DNA from: UBA1479 sp040216635
Lineage (GTDB): Bacteria; Pseudomonadota; Alphaproteobacteria; Rhodospirillales; Casp-alpha2
Direction: 5' to 3'
DNA length: 64,000 bases
NCBI GenBank assembly: GCA_040216635.1
Contig: JAVJOU010000029.1
Span: 310,001 to 374,000 of the forward strand
Shown: piece by piece, positions 17,389 through 27,149 of the stretch
How the letters are laid out: each line of letters opens with the position of its first letter
Numbering within the stretch: position 1 is the first letter of the stretch
The notes under the pieces: model-generated
The model's input: only the letters and a program-made list of their open reading frames with translations
What the model was told of the DNA's origin: nothing
The model's database searches: none
Made by a program: the position numbers and the translations under genes

Positions 17389-17820
17389 CTAAGCGTTTTG
17401 GCGTTTCAGACCCAGGCCCACGACGAACTCTCCGAATTTCATATCGGCATGAGCCATATCATAGATGATGTCGTGAAAGCAGAGCCGCAGATCGTGCAGG
17501 CCGGCATGGCCCTTGTCGCGAATGTTATCGATCAGTTTTTGCATTCGCTGCAGGCATTCCTTGTGATGTTCGATATGCCATTCCAAGCCGCAATAACCGA
17601 GATCGCGCATGTAGTCTTCTTCATGTTCGAAGTGGGCAACAAGGCATTCAACAAACTCGGTGAACGGTTCTTCGAAATCTTCAAGAACGCCGTCAACCAG
17701 CGTTTCCGCGCAATCATTGATGATGCGGATCAAGGCTTCATGTTCTGTATCGATATCGCCGTAGTTGACGTAAAAGGCACGAGGTAGAACGAATTCCCAC
17801 TCATTCCGTGGTTTTGACAT
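17389..17820 (-). CDS. bacteriohemerythrin
   Basis: 143 aa from ATG 17820 (MSKPRNEWEF); an upstream in-frame extension to 17853 is less likely. Di-iron ligands in the expected pattern: His27 in DTEHEAL, His63/Glu67 in VAHFEHEE, and His82/His86 in WHIEHHKE. The last part is unusual: where HxxxxD is expected, the sequence reads IIYDMAHADMKF, so Asp121 occupies the His position and His124 is shifted. Hemerythrins bind O2 (or NO) in the cytoplasm and often accompany aerotaxis. It converges with maeB; an AT-rich 289-bp gap follows upstream. Confidence 0.85.
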   Translation of the reverse strand: MSKPRNEWEFVLPRAFYVNYGDIDTEHEALIRIINDCAETLVDGVLEDFEEPFTEFVECLVAHFEHEEDYMRDLGYCGLEWHIEHHKECLQRMQKLIDNIRDKGHAGLHDLRLCFHDIIYDMAHADMKFGEFVVGLGLKRQNA

Positions 17821-18109
17821 TAGCTCTCTGACTCCCTGTGGCTCTACCCCCAAGCCTTTTGGTCTGTCTGCCAGAGCAATTCACACCGGAACTACCCTCA
17901 AATATCAATAATTCTGGCCCGCTCTCCCCATGGACTATTTTTCTGATATTTGTCTGCTATTATTCGCTCTGTTTTCCAAGCAGTCATAGCTTAGCCAAAT
18001 ACAACTCGAACGGTCAAATATTTGCGGAAACACATATTTATGAGATTGAAAAATAACGCATCACATTCTGCAAAAGCACTGTGATACCCGTGAATTAATC
18101 GGGAAAGCC
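17821..18109. other. AT-rich intergenic region
   Basis: The stretch between the hemerythrin start and the hybrid-kinase stop is much more AT-rich than its surroundings, especially 17930-18070. It must hold the hemerythrin promoter. I see no convincing hairpin, repeat or gene; a 72-aa frame here has no family features. Confidence 0.5.
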
Positions 18110-20854
18110 TCAGGTGCCGGTGCCCGACATCCCCGCGATCAAAGATTTCACCTCTTCCAAGGCTTGCGACAAATCATCGATCAATCCCGGAATGCTGTCA
18201 GAGTTTGGATCCCGACGCAAAACCTCGTCGAGTTCCTTTACAACGCTGAACACACGGTTGGCACGCAGATTGCCGCTTACACCTTTAAGGGAATGCGCCA
18301 GCCGCTCCGCCGTTTCATGATCGCCTTCATCCAAATGGCGTTTGATGCTGTCTGCATAATCCATGTACTTGTCATGAAAATCGTTCAACAGGCGCAAAAG
18401 AATGGCATCGTTGTTCGCCACCATGCGCCGTGCGGCGGCAAGGTCGATGCCTGCGATCTCGCCCGGCAGCCCGCCGGCTGACGGCACATCCGGTTCCGTC
18501 CTTGCCGGTTTCACAACCTCGGTCTGCTTTGATCTATCCAGTGATTTTTTACCTGACGTCTCTTCAGGCGCCGTCTCAACCGGCGGCGCCTTTTCAGAGG
18601 GGACAGGCGATATCTTGGGGGATATCGACGGCCTGATCCATCTGGCTAAGGCCGCAAATAAACGTTCTGGATCGACAGGTTTTGCGACATGGTCATTCAT
18701 CCCCGCCGCAAGACACCTGTCCCGTTCCTCGGCCAAGGCATGGGCCGTCATGGCGATGATGGGGAGGTTTTGCAAGCGGCGGTCCTCGCGAATGTTCTGG
18801 GCTGCTTCGAAGCCGTCCATTTCCGGCATCTGAATATCCATCAGCACGGCATCGTAATCACGCCCCCGCGCCATGCGGCAGGCCTCGACACCGTTCGCCG
18901 CCACGTCAACCCTGACGCCGGCACTTTCCAAAAGTTCCACCGCGACCTGCTGATTGATCTCATTATCTTCCGCCAACAGCACGCGCGCACCCGCAACCTG
19001 AACCTCGGCACCGGAAACCGGACCACGATAGTCCGTCGCCTTTTCTTCTGGGTCCGCACCGGCGAAGATATTCATGATGGCATCAAACAAGGTCGACTGA
19101 TTGACCGGCTTGACCAGGAATGCCGCGACGCCCTCTGTCTCGGAAGCTTCCCTGACGCTATCGCGACCATGGGCTGTAACGGTCATGATCGCGGGAAGCT
19201 CTCCCTGCAACCCTTCGAGCTTCTTAATTTCGCGGATCGTTTCGATGCCGTCCATTTCAGGCATCGCCCAATCCATGACGACCAGCTTATAAGGCTGTTC
19301 GTCCTTGTCCGAAACTGAACGGCTTAATTCCGCGAGTGCCGCAGCACCTGAATGAACCGCCGTGCATTTGAATGACATGGACTCCAGAGCTTCGGCGAAG
19401 ATCGTCCGGGCCGTCGCGTTATCGTCGACGATCAGGATACGCATGCCTCTTAAATCGGGGGTCGGCTGACGCATGCGCTGGGAAACTTTGGCGGCCCGCG
19501 GCATGGTCAAAGTGAACCAGAAGGTGCTGCCCTGCCCCCGTTCGGACCGCACGCCGATTTCACCACCCATCAGTTCAACAAGGTTCTTACTGATGGCAAG
19601 TCCCAACCCTGTCCCACCGAATTGACGGGTCGTCGATGTGTCTGCCTGGGAAAACGGATTGAACAGTTTTGCCACCTGTTCTTCGGTCATGCCGATGCCC
19701 GTATCCGACACGTTGAACTGCAACCGGACATCGTCCTCTTCCAGGCCCAGGAAAATGACTTCGACCAGAATTTCGCCTTCATCCGTGAACTTGATCGCAT
19801 TGCCCGTCAAATTGATCAGAACCTGGCCAAGCCGCAGGGGATCCCCCCGCAAATCCAACGGCAAGTCAGGCTCAATCCGGAAAACCAATTCCAAAGATTT
19901 CTCGGATGACTTGGCGACCATGATGTCGGAAAGGCTTTCGAACACCTCATCAAGCTGGAAATCGATTTCCTCCACATCGAGCTTTCCGGACTCGATCTTG
20001 GAGAAATCCAGGATGTCGTTGATAATCCCCAAAAGGGAATGAGACGACGATTGGACCTTATCCAAATAATCCCGCTGCTGGTCCGTCAATTCCGTCCGCA
20101 ATGACAATCCCGTCAGGCCGATGATCGCGTTCAACGGTGTGCGGATTTCGTGACTCATATTCGCGATAAATTCGGACTTGGTTCTATCCGCTGTCTGAAT
20201 ACGTTCATTGTCGGCCGAAACTCTTTGCAGGAACAAATTGATGATCCCGGTAACCACGATCACGAACAGAATCAAAAAACTGCCAAGCGACAGATATGCA
20301 AGCGCATCGGCCAATTCCTGATCCGTTCTTGCGGCCATTTCCCGGCTTTGCGCTAGGAAGCCCACGGCCAGGTCGTGGAACCCCTTGACGGCGGGACCAT
20401 CATCAACCTTGACCAGGCTGTCGATATAGACAGGGTTTCGCCCCGCATCGACCAGCCGCGCCGCGGTTTCGAATTTTGCGAAATATTCCTGAATGACCTT
20501 TTCGATGGCATGCAACGATTGCTGTTCGGATTCCAGGGTCAGCAGCGGCTTGATCCGGTCCAACTTCTTGGTCAGGCGCTCAATGTTCAGGGCAACCTGC
20601 GGCGCAATCCGGATATCGCTTCGCAACACCATATTTTTGAAGTTGTGAATGAACCCGCCGTATCCAAGTTCTGCCCGCAGTTCGAACAGATACTGGCTCT
20701 TCGTCGTCGCCGTCTCGTTGAAGGCCCGCCAACGCTCATTGACGTTTTCAAATTTACCCGCGGCGGTATACCCGAAAACGACAAGCGCGCCGATCATCAC
20801 CGCCGCCGTCAGGTTCGCCACCCATACCCAAATTTTGACTGTAGACGCCTGCAT
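18110..20854 (-). CDS. hybrid sensor histidine kinase (HK-REC-REC-Hpt), copy 1
   Basis: 914 aa from ATG 20854. Membrane segments at about 8-30 and 187-211 frame a helical periplasmic sensor domain of about 155 residues with no named family. The HisKA domain carries His235 in MSHEIRTP; the HATPase has GTGLGLAISKNLVELMGGEIG. REC1 (about 471-595) has phospho-acceptor Asp528 (VVMDWAMPEMDG); REC2 (about 623-735) has Asp673 (LMDIQMPEMDG). A C-terminal Hpt has His854 in LAHSLKGVSGN. All phosphorelay residues are present. It has no DNA-binding output, so the final regulator is elsewhere. It is a paralogue of the next gene upstream. Confidence 0.95.
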   Translation of the reverse strand: MQASTVKIWVWVANLTAAVMIGALVVFGYTAAGKFENVNERWRAFNETATTKSQYLFELRAELGYGGFIHNFKNMVLRSDIRIAPQVALNIERLTKKLDRIKPLLTLESEQQSLHAIEKVIQEYFAKFETAARLVDAGRNPVYIDSLVKVDDGPAVKGFHDLAVGFLAQSREMAARTDQELADALAYLSLGSFLILFVIVVTGIINLFLQRVSADNERIQTADRTKSEFIANMSHEIRTPLNAIIGLTGLSLRTELTDQQRDYLDKVQSSSHSLLGIINDILDFSKIESGKLDVEEIDFQLDEVFESLSDIMVAKSSEKSLELVFRIEPDLPLDLRGDPLRLGQVLINLTGNAIKFTDEGEILVEVIFLGLEEDDVRLQFNVSDTGIGMTEEQVAKLFNPFSQADTSTTRQFGGTGLGLAISKNLVELMGGEIGVRSERGQGSTFWFTLTMPRAAKVSQRMRQPTPDLRGMRILIVDDNATARTIFAEALESMSFKCTAVHSGAAALAELSRSVSDKDEQPYKLVVMDWAMPEMDGIETIREIKKLEGLQGELPAIMTVTAHGRDSVREASETEGVAAFLVKPVNQSTLFDAIMNIFAGADPEEKATDYRGPVSGAEVQVAGARVLLAEDNEINQQVAVELLESAGVRVDVAANGVEACRMARGRDYDAVLMDIQMPEMDGFEAAQNIREDRRLQNLPIIAMTAHALAEERDRCLAAGMNDHVAKPVDPERLFAALARWIRPSISPKISPVPSEKAPPVETAPEETSGKKSLDRSKQTEVVKPARTEPDVPSAGGLPGEIAGIDLAAARRMVANNDAILLRLLNDFHDKYMDYADSIKRHLDEGDHETAERLAHSLKGVSGNLRANRVFSVVKELDEVLRRDPNSDSIPGLIDDLSQALEEVKSLIAGMSGTGT

Positions 20855-21023
20855 ATGACCACCAAGCCGGAATGTTATCAGTCGTTGCGCACATCCATGC
20901 GGCAAGAGGACATCTTAGATCAATCATCGACCGAAAATGATGGATCATCCATAGGCCGAAGGGCGTATGGATCAATTCACAGACATAGATTGAGCGAGAG
21001 CCCGGCAAGGGCCATGTCCTGAT

Positions 21024-24000
21024 CTATGCAGATTCTGTCAGCACTTTCTTAAGGGACGCTTTTACTTCGCCCAGTGCATCGGCCATGTCCAAAATCAATT
21101 CCTCAACGTGACCATCGTCGCCATTTTCCTTCAACTCGTTTTCCAATACCTTTGATGCCTCGAATACTCGGCCGGCATGAAGGTTGCCGCTTACACCCTT
21201 TAGGGAATGAGCCGCACGCTTGGCGGATTCCAAATCTCCCTCCCTTAAATGCACAGATATTTTATCGGCATAATCCATATAACGATCATGAAACTGGGTC
21301 AGAAATTTTCGCAACATCGCATCGTTTCCGCGCAACATGAGGCGCGCGGCCTTCATATCGATGCCGACGATGTTGTCGGGCAGCCTGTCCTCATCTTCGG
21401 ATGATGCGGAATCATCCTCGGCCTGGGGCACAGTGACATCTGCGGCTTTTCCGGCCCATCGGCCCAATGCCGCAAACAGCAGATCAGGGTCGATCGGCTT
21501 TGTGACGTAGTCATTCATGCCGGCGGCAGTGCATTTTTCACGCTCTGATTCCATGGCGTGTGCCGTCATGGCGATGATCGGTAACGTTTTCAGGCGCTCT
21601 ATCTTGCGAATTTCATGCGTCGCCTGATAACCGTCCATTTCCGGCATTTGGATGTCCATCAAAACGGCATCGAATAATTCCTTCGAAACCCGGTCCAATG
21701 CAATCCGGCCGTTTGCGGCAACCTCCACCTTCACACCCTCGCCCTGCAACAGTTCCGATGCCACTTGTTGGTTGATCTCGTTGTCTTCGACCAACAGAAC
21801 CCGAATTCCTGCGATTTTGTTTTCTCCAGCCGCAGGTTCCGCATCGACCGTGCTCTTCGACGCCTCTGGCTTCTTGCCGAATGCGGTGACGATGGCGTCC
21901 AGCAAATCCGACTTGTTGACGGGTTTCGTCAAAATACCGCTTACGCCCGCATGCTTCGCAACCTCACTGATCTCCTCATGTCCGTGTGCCGTTACCATGA
22001 TCACGCGCGGAGCCTCGCCGGACCGGTCTTTATCACCAAAGATTTGTTTTGCTGTCTCCACGCCATCGATGCCGGGCATCAGATAGTCCAACAGCACCAG
22101 GTCGTAGGGCCGATCTTCGGTCGCCCCCTTGGATAATTCCGCCAATGCCTTTTCGCCGGAATCCACGGCCGCAACCGTGAACCCACACACCTGCAATGTA
22201 TCTGTGAATGTCATCCGTGCGACGTCGTTATCGTCAACGACCAGAACGCGCAGACTGCTGATCTCGGAAAGAACGCTTTCAACCTCACGTCCCTCTCCGT
22301 CACCAACCCCGAATTTAGCCGTAAACCAGAACGTGCTGCCTTCGCCTTCGACACTATCGACGCCGATTTCTCCTCCCATCATGGTCACAAGGGTATGGCT
22401 GATGGCGAGACCCAACCCCGTTCCGCCGAATTGCCGTGTCGTGGAAATATCGGCCTGAGAGAACGGCTGAAACAATTTCTCGGTCTGCTTCTGATTCATT
22501 CCGATGCCGCTATCGGAAACGGAGAACCGCAACGTCACACCGGCATTATCGTGCGTTTGCATTTCCACGGCGACGACAACCTCACCCCGTTCCGTAAATT
22601 TGATCGCATTGGTAACCAGGTTGATCAGAATTTGCCGCAGGCGCAGGGGATCCCCTTCCAATTCGTCGGGTAGGTTCGGGTCCGTTTGGAACAGGAGTTC
22701 CAACGCCTTGCCCTCGGCCTTCGTCACCATGATCGGGGCAAGATCACCGATCACCTTGTCGAGATTGAAGGTAATCCTCTCCATCTCGAGCTTTCCGGCC
22801 TCGATCTTCGAGAAATCCAATATATCGTTGATGATCGTCAGCAGCGCGTCGGCCGACGATTGCACCTTGACCATATAGTCCTGTTGCTGCGCGTTCAGTT
22901 TTGTCTTAAGCGCCAATTGGGTCAGCCCGATGATCGCGTTCATGGGCGTTCGAATTTCATGGCTCATATTGGCCAGAAATTCGCTTTTGGTGCGTTCCGC
23001 TTCTTCCGCCCGGTCCTTCAAACTGGCCTGTTCCTCCGCCAGGGCGGTCATGCTTTCCGCATGTTCGGTCAATATCTCGCGGGACATCTCCAGTTCCGCA
23101 ACGTGATCGGCCAGTTCTTCCCGGCTTTTTTCCAGCGAGTCCTGGATTACGCGGCGCCCTTTCTCCATGCGGATGCCAAGGACCATGCTTAACGACCAAA
23201 TCACCAGAACGGCTGCCAGTTGAAAGGCCATTTCCACTTGAAACGTGCCAATTCCCGAGGCCATGGCGCCTGAATCCTGAAAGGCGACCACACGCCATCG
23301 CGTGCCCGGCACATCTTGTTCAGCCAGGGTATCGTCTATTTCTCGGGGAGTCAGACGGATATCCCGTGCATCAGCAATCTTGTCGCGGGTCCCTGCCGGT
23401 GAAATTTCGATCAATCCGTCCCGGTCTCTGTGGATCAGCATCAAGTTGTGCCCGGCACTTTGGTAGTTCGCCAACAGCCGCTCGATCCGTTTGGTATAGA
23501 AACTGACGAAGAACGCGCCGAACACGTCACCGTTCCTGTAGAGCGGCGCCATTGAATCAAAGTGATAATTGAACGCTTGCGGATGCACGAACGCCTGATA
23601 GGAGCTTGTCGGCGAAGGCCCGCCATGCCCATCATGCCGTCTGGGTACTGACTGCCGGGTCGCGGCGACGAAAGAGCGGATATCCGCCTTGCAGACACCC
23701 CCCACGAACCCCTCCAGATCATCAAGAACATCCGTGCCGTTCGCATCGGCGATGGTAAAGGTGAAAAAGTCCGGGAACCATCGTTTGAGGCGCTTCGTCA
23801 GATCCACTTTCAGTTTCTCGTTATCGGGGGTTTTCGCAAGGTCGAAAATCGCCTGTTCATTATCAATGGCGAATGCCGAAATTCGACGATTCTGATCTTC
23901 GATGAATCGTCCGACGTCGTTGGCCACGACCTGCACCTCGGTTTCGGCCAGTGCAATCTGGTTTTGTTCATAAACGTCGATATTTTGTTTCGCGGACAAC

Positions 24001-24089
24001 ACGGCAATCGCCGCGCTGAACGCAGCGGCAATTGTCATCGCGGCCGCGAAGTAAACCGGCACGCCAAAAACGGCCCCGAGGGATTTCAC
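21024..24089 (-). CDS. hybrid sensor histidine kinase with dCache-like sensor (HK-REC-REC-Hpt), copy 2
   Basis: 1021 aa from GTG 24089, with AAAGGAGG 4 nt upstream. An N-terminal membrane segment (12-32), a large periplasmic dCache/PDC-like domain (about 33-280, with LYRNGDVFGAFFVSFYTKRI) and a second membrane segment (about 285-306) precede a coiled coil. HisKA has His377; the HATPase has GGTGLGLAISHTLVTMMGGEIG. REC1 carries Asp668 (LLDYLMPGIDG) and REC2 Asp812 (LMDIQMPEMDG); Hpt carries His961 (AHSLKGVSGNL). The cytoplasmic part is paralogous to copy 1, while the sensors differ. The pair lies 169 nt apart on one strand. Confidence 0.95.
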   Translation of the reverse strand: MKSLGAVFGVPVYFAAAMTIAAAFSAAIAVLSAKQNIDVYEQNQIALAETEVQVVANDVGRFIEDQNRRISAFAIDNEQAIFDLAKTPDNEKLKVDLTKRLKRWFPDFFTFTIADANGTDVLDDLEGFVGGVCKADIRSFVAATRQSVPRRHDGHGGPSPTSSYQAFVHPQAFNYHFDSMAPLYRNGDVFGAFFVSFYTKRIERLLANYQSAGHNLMLIHRDRDGLIEISPAGTRDKIADARDIRLTPREIDDTLAEQDVPGTRWRVVAFQDSGAMASGIGTFQVEMAFQLAAVLVIWSLSMVLGIRMEKGRRVIQDSLEKSREELADHVAELEMSREILTEHAESMTALAEEQASLKDRAEEAERTKSEFLANMSHEIRTPMNAIIGLTQLALKTKLNAQQQDYMVKVQSSADALLTIINDILDFSKIEAGKLEMERITFNLDKVIGDLAPIMVTKAEGKALELLFQTDPNLPDELEGDPLRLRQILINLVTNAIKFTERGEVVVAVEMQTHDNAGVTLRFSVSDSGIGMNQKQTEKLFQPFSQADISTTRQFGGTGLGLAISHTLVTMMGGEIGVDSVEGEGSTFWFTAKFGVGDGEGREVESVLSEISSLRVLVVDDNDVARMTFTDTLQVCGFTVAAVDSGEKALAELSKGATEDRPYDLVLLDYLMPGIDGVETAKQIFGDKDRSGEAPRVIMVTAHGHEEISEVAKHAGVSGILTKPVNKSDLLDAIVTAFGKKPEASKSTVDAEPAAGENKIAGIRVLLVEDNEINQQVASELLQGEGVKVEVAANGRIALDRVSKELFDAVLMDIQMPEMDGYQATHEIRKIERLKTLPIIAMTAHAMESEREKCTAAGMNDYVTKPIDPDLLFAALGRWAGKAADVTVPQAEDDSASSEDEDRLPDNIVGIDMKAARLMLRGNDAMLRKFLTQFHDRYMDYADKISVHLREGDLESAKRAAHSLKGVSGNLHAGRVFEASKVLENELKENGDDGHVEELILDMADALGEVKASLKKVLTESA

Positions 24090-24093
24090 GTTT

Positions 24094-24122
24094 CCTCCTT
24101 TGTGTCTTGAAACAACACAAGG
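24094..24122 (-). promoter_or_regulatory. hairpin overlapping the kinase ribosome binding site
   Basis: On the minus strand, CCTTGTGT (24122-24115) can pair with ACACAAAGG (24105-24097) across a 9-nt loop, with one bulged base. The AAGGAGG Shine-Dalgarno sequence (24100-24094) overlaps the 3' arm. Such a fold could mask the ribosome site of the GTG-started kinase gene. Pairing is AT-rich and modest in strength. Confidence 0.35.
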
Positions 24123-24362
24123 AATCCGAACTCATTTGCCAAAGTCGTATGTCACCTGAGACAGCCCAAACTGCCTACATCAAAGAATCCTAAACAAAAT
24201 TTATCAATCTACCCAACGGTCATAGTCTCCTATGACGCCGAGACGGCCGGCTGGACCGATACGCTTCGTTCCCCACACAATCATGAAGACCGCTTAAAGC
24301 GATGACGGAACAATCGGAAAATTCCAATGATCAAACGACAGGAACAGGAATGGACGATGCCC
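24123..24362. other. intergenic region upstream of hybrid kinase copy 2
   Basis: This stretch between the kinase leader hairpin and the PAS-like gene should carry the kinase promoter. I found no clear promoter consensus, operator or terminator. Confidence 0.4.
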
Positions 24363-24902
24363 TCAACCGACTGTCTTGCCGTACAAGAACTCGCTCAGGT
24401 CGTCATAACTATGCATGCCGACGCGCTCCAAAGTGCTGAGCGAAATGATCTTGTCGACCTCTCCCTGGCCATCGACCGTGGGCAAACGAAGGTTGATCTT
24501 TTCCGCCATCACCCCTTCGAATTTTTCAAAGATCGTCATGAACAGGACCGGCCGCGTTTCCGCAACCACGGCGCCGAACTGATGGAACCGGATATCGCTC
24601 GACTGTGTCACATTATGAAGTGACAGAAGGTTGCCCGTTTCGTCGCGTTTGAAAAGCCGGGTGAGCTCGGATCCCCAATAGCGATAGCGGTAATCGCGCC
24701 CGCCCTCCAACACATCGACGACCGTGCTCATCGGCAGCAGGGGCGGCGGAAAGCGGGAAAGCTCAACCTTGTTCCATAAGGGCGCAATATCGTCTCCGCG
24801 CCAGGCATCCCAAAGCGCCAGCGCCTTCACAAGGTCCGGTGATTTAAGGTCCTCCAACGGCAGCGTCATAAGACGCGTCCCATGAGGCTTGAAGTCGGGC
24901 AT
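24363..24902 (-). CDS. PAS-like (PAS_5) sensory protein
   Basis: 179 aa from ATG 24902 (MPDFKPHGTR); an in-frame ATG at 24869 (MTLPLEDL) is also possible. Core features: LWDAWRGDDIAPLWNKVELSRFPP, VDVLEGGRDYRYRYWGSELTRLF and a later aromatic-rich strand FHQFGAVVAETRPVLFM. This is the pattern of the PAS_5 family, common as stand-alone proteins in Rhodospirillales. There is no output domain, so it probably senses a ligand and acts by protein contact. It lies upstream of, and on the same strand as, the two hybrid kinases. Confidence 0.75.
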   Translation of the reverse strand: MPDFKPHGTRLMTLPLEDLKSPDLVKALALWDAWRGDDIAPLWNKVELSRFPPPLLPMSTVVDVLEGGRDYRYRYWGSELTRLFKRDETGNLLSLHNVTQSSDIRFHQFGAVVAETRPVLFMTIFEKFEGVMAEKINLRLPTVDGQGEVDKIISLSTLERVGMHSYDDLSEFLYGKTVG

Positions 24903-25000
24903 TCCGCCGTGCCCCCGTCTACCGCAGGTTGCTTTACCGGCGAAGACTATCACAGTAATCCAGGTTTCCCATCATCCCCGCGCGGCCCGCTTTAAAGGGA

Positions 25001-25867
25001 TTACAGCAGGTCGATCGGTGTCTTCAGGTAACGAACACCGTTATTTTCGGCGGGCGGCAGGACACCTCCCCGCATATTCACCTGCACGGACGGGATGATC
25101 AGCGCCGGCATGTTGAGCTTGGCATCCCGCCCGTTTCGCATGGCGGCGAAGGCATCGGCATCGGCGCAATCCTTTAGATGAATGTTCGCGGCCTTCTGCT
25201 CGGCCACGGTCGAATGCATGATAACCTCGCGCCCGCCCGGCATATAATCGTGGCACAGGAAAACCCGCGTTTCCGGCGGCAGGGACAGGATTTTCTGAAT
25301 CGAATCATAAAGGGCGCGCGCGTCACCCCCCGGAAAATCACAGCGCGCCGTGCCGTAATCGGGCGCGAACAGCGTGTCGCCCACGAACACCGCATCGCCG
25401 ATCACATAGCTGATACAGGCCGGGGTATGGCCGGGCGTGTGCATGACCCGCGCGGTCAGATTGCCGATCTTGAATTCCTCGCCATCCTGAAACAGATGGT
25501 CGAATTGCGAGCCGTCCGTGGCAAAGGCGTCTTCGACATTGAAGATTTTCTTGAACGCGGTCTGCACCGTGCCGACATTCGCCCCGATGCCCAGGCGCCC
25601 GCCCAGGCTTTCCTTCACATAGGGCGCGGACGTCAAATGATCCGCGTGGACATGGGTTTCCAGAACCCATTCCACGGTCAGGTCGTCCTGCCCGATCTGA
25701 TTGATGACGGCTTCGGCCGATTCCTTATACGTCCGTCCGGCCGCCGCATCGTAATCCAGGACCGGATCGATCACCGCCGTCGCGCCCGTTTCCGGGCACA
25801 TGACGATATGGGTGATGGTGAAGGTGCGGTCGTCGAAGAAGGATATGACCTTGGGGTTGAGTGTCAT
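25001..25867 (-). CDS. MBL-fold hydrolase, persulfide dioxygenase-like
   Basis: 288 aa metallo-beta-lactamase-fold protein. Metal motif HVHADHLTSA near residue 72, then HTPGHTPACISYVIG (third His), VGDTLFAPDYGTARCDFPGG (bridging Asp) and FLCHDYMPGGRE (terminal His). The TARCDFPGGDARALYDSIQKIL block is characteristic of ETHE1/Blh-type persulfide dioxygenases rather than glyoxalase II. Such enzymes oxidise glutathione persulfide to sulfite in the cytoplasm. No rhodanese or CstR-like regulator is adjacent. It could be the tail of the phosphonate operon (115 nt gap) or independent. Confidence 0.85.
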   Translation of the reverse strand: MTLNPKVISFFDDRTFTITHIVMCPETGATAVIDPVLDYDAAAGRTYKESAEAVINQIGQDDLTVEWVLETHVHADHLTSAPYVKESLGGRLGIGANVGTVQTAFKKIFNVEDAFATDGSQFDHLFQDGEEFKIGNLTARVMHTPGHTPACISYVIGDAVFVGDTLFAPDYGTARCDFPGGDARALYDSIQKILSLPPETRVFLCHDYMPGGREVIMHSTVAEQKAANIHLKDCADADAFAAMRNGRDAKLNMPALIIPSVQVNMRGGVLPPAENNGVRYLKTPIDLL

Positions 25868-25982
25868 GGATGCGCTGTTTCCTGCCCGTTGGTTTGCGAT
25901 CAGATATTTTCCAACCTTCGGGTGTATTTAACAGCTTTCTGGGACAGGGGAAATCCCCGCCCCAGCCGGGATAATTCAATAA

Positions 25983-27077
25983 TCAGGGCACGATGGCGGC
26001 ACGCAGGACCGAACGGTCCGCGGCACGGGCGAAAGCTTCGTCCAACTGATCCAGGGTGAATTTTGAATCAACCAAGTCCTTGAAGGGAAAGCGATCCCGG
26101 TTGGCCATGACGAAATCAAGCGCTTGCACCAAATGCCGGGGGTGATAGTTGTGCACCCCTCGGATGGTGATCCAGCGGCGCAGGATTTCATTACCGTCGA
26201 CGGTGAACATGGCGTTGGGATTGACCAGGCCGCCCAGAACATAGCGCCCGCCGACGCGCAGCATCTTCAATCCCGCCGGCACCACATCGGGCAGGCCGCA
26301 GACTTCCAGCCCCACGTCGGCCCCGTCGGGCGGACATTCGGCGCGCACGGCGGTAACCAGTTGTTCGTCATTCAATTTCGAGACATCGAAGGTCACATCG
26401 CAGCCGAACCGCATGGCAATATCCAGGCGGTCGACGACCGCGTCCAGGCCGATCACCTTGCGCGCCCCCCGCGCCTTGGCGATGGCGCAGCCGTATAGCC
26501 CCAACAGACCCAGGCCCTGCACGACGACCGTATCGCCGACATCGACTTCGGCGGCTTCGGTGACCGATATCATGGTCGCGGCCCCGCAGTTCAGCGGCGT
26601 CGCTTCTTCATCGGTGATTTCGTCGGGCAGCTTCAAGATGCCCGTGCCCGGCATGATGTAGCAGTAGTCGGCGAACCCGCCCAGGAAGTGAGGATCGTCC
26701 GCGACCAGGTCATGGCCGTACTTGCGAAGGCCGGCGGCCTTTTGCGGCATGTCGTGGACATCGGCGTAATAGGAATCGCCGTCGTGGAAGAATTCCGTCC
26801 AGGTCACCCGGTCGCCGACGGCCAAGACGTCACCGCGCAGATCGACCTCGCGCTCTGCACCCAGCTGTTCGATGATGCCGACGATTTCATGACCCAGCAC
26901 GCCGGGGCACGGATTGGGGCGGTGGCCCTGGTAAGAATGGATGTCCGAGCGGCAGATGGTCGACATGGTGATGCGGACCAGGACTTCATCCGGATTGACG
27001 TCGCGCACGGGGTATTCGCGCACGACGAAGGGCGCGTTCGGCGCATCGTAGACAACGGCCCGACCATTTTTTTGCAT
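25983..27077 (-). CDS. zinc-binding alcohol dehydrogenase, phosphonate-locus type
   Basis: 364 aa medium-chain dehydrogenase. Catalytic-zinc region TICRSDIHSYQGHRPNPCPGVLGHE (Cys, His-Glu pair), then the Rossmann segment VVVQGLGLLGLYGCAIAKA and IGLDAVVDRLDIA. The usual four-Cys structural-zinc lobe is absent, replaced by FFHDGDSYYADVHDMPQKA. This resembles the alcohol dehydrogenase subgroup that accompanies phosphonate transport genes. It should interconvert an alcohol and aldehyde with NAD(P). GGAG lies 8 nt before the ATG. It follows phnE by 72 nt, implying the substrate derives from the imported compound. Confidence 0.85.
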   Translation of the reverse strand: MQKNGRAVVYDAPNAPFVVREYPVRDVNPDEVLVRITMSTICRSDIHSYQGHRPNPCPGVLGHEIVGIIEQLGAEREVDLRGDVLAVGDRVTWTEFFHDGDSYYADVHDMPQKAAGLRKYGHDLVADDPHFLGGFADYCYIMPGTGILKLPDEITDEEATPLNCGAATMISVTEAAEVDVGDTVVVQGLGLLGLYGCAIAKARGARKVIGLDAVVDRLDIAMRFGCDVTFDVSKLNDEQLVTAVRAECPPDGADVGLEVCGLPDVVPAGLKMLRVGGRYVLGGLVNPNAMFTVDGNEILRRWITIRGVHNYHPRHLVQALDFVMANRDRFPFKDLVDSKFTLDQLDEAFARAADRSVLRAAIVP

Positions 27078-27149
27078 TGTGATTTCTCCGTACTTATCGG
27101 ACCGCGCCGACCAAGGCGCGGCGGAAACAGGGATAGACAGGGGTGCGCA

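Noticed and set aside
17838..18056. 72-aa frame in the AT-rich gap
   Set aside because: No SD, odd composition and no motif; it overlaps the hemerythrin upstream region.
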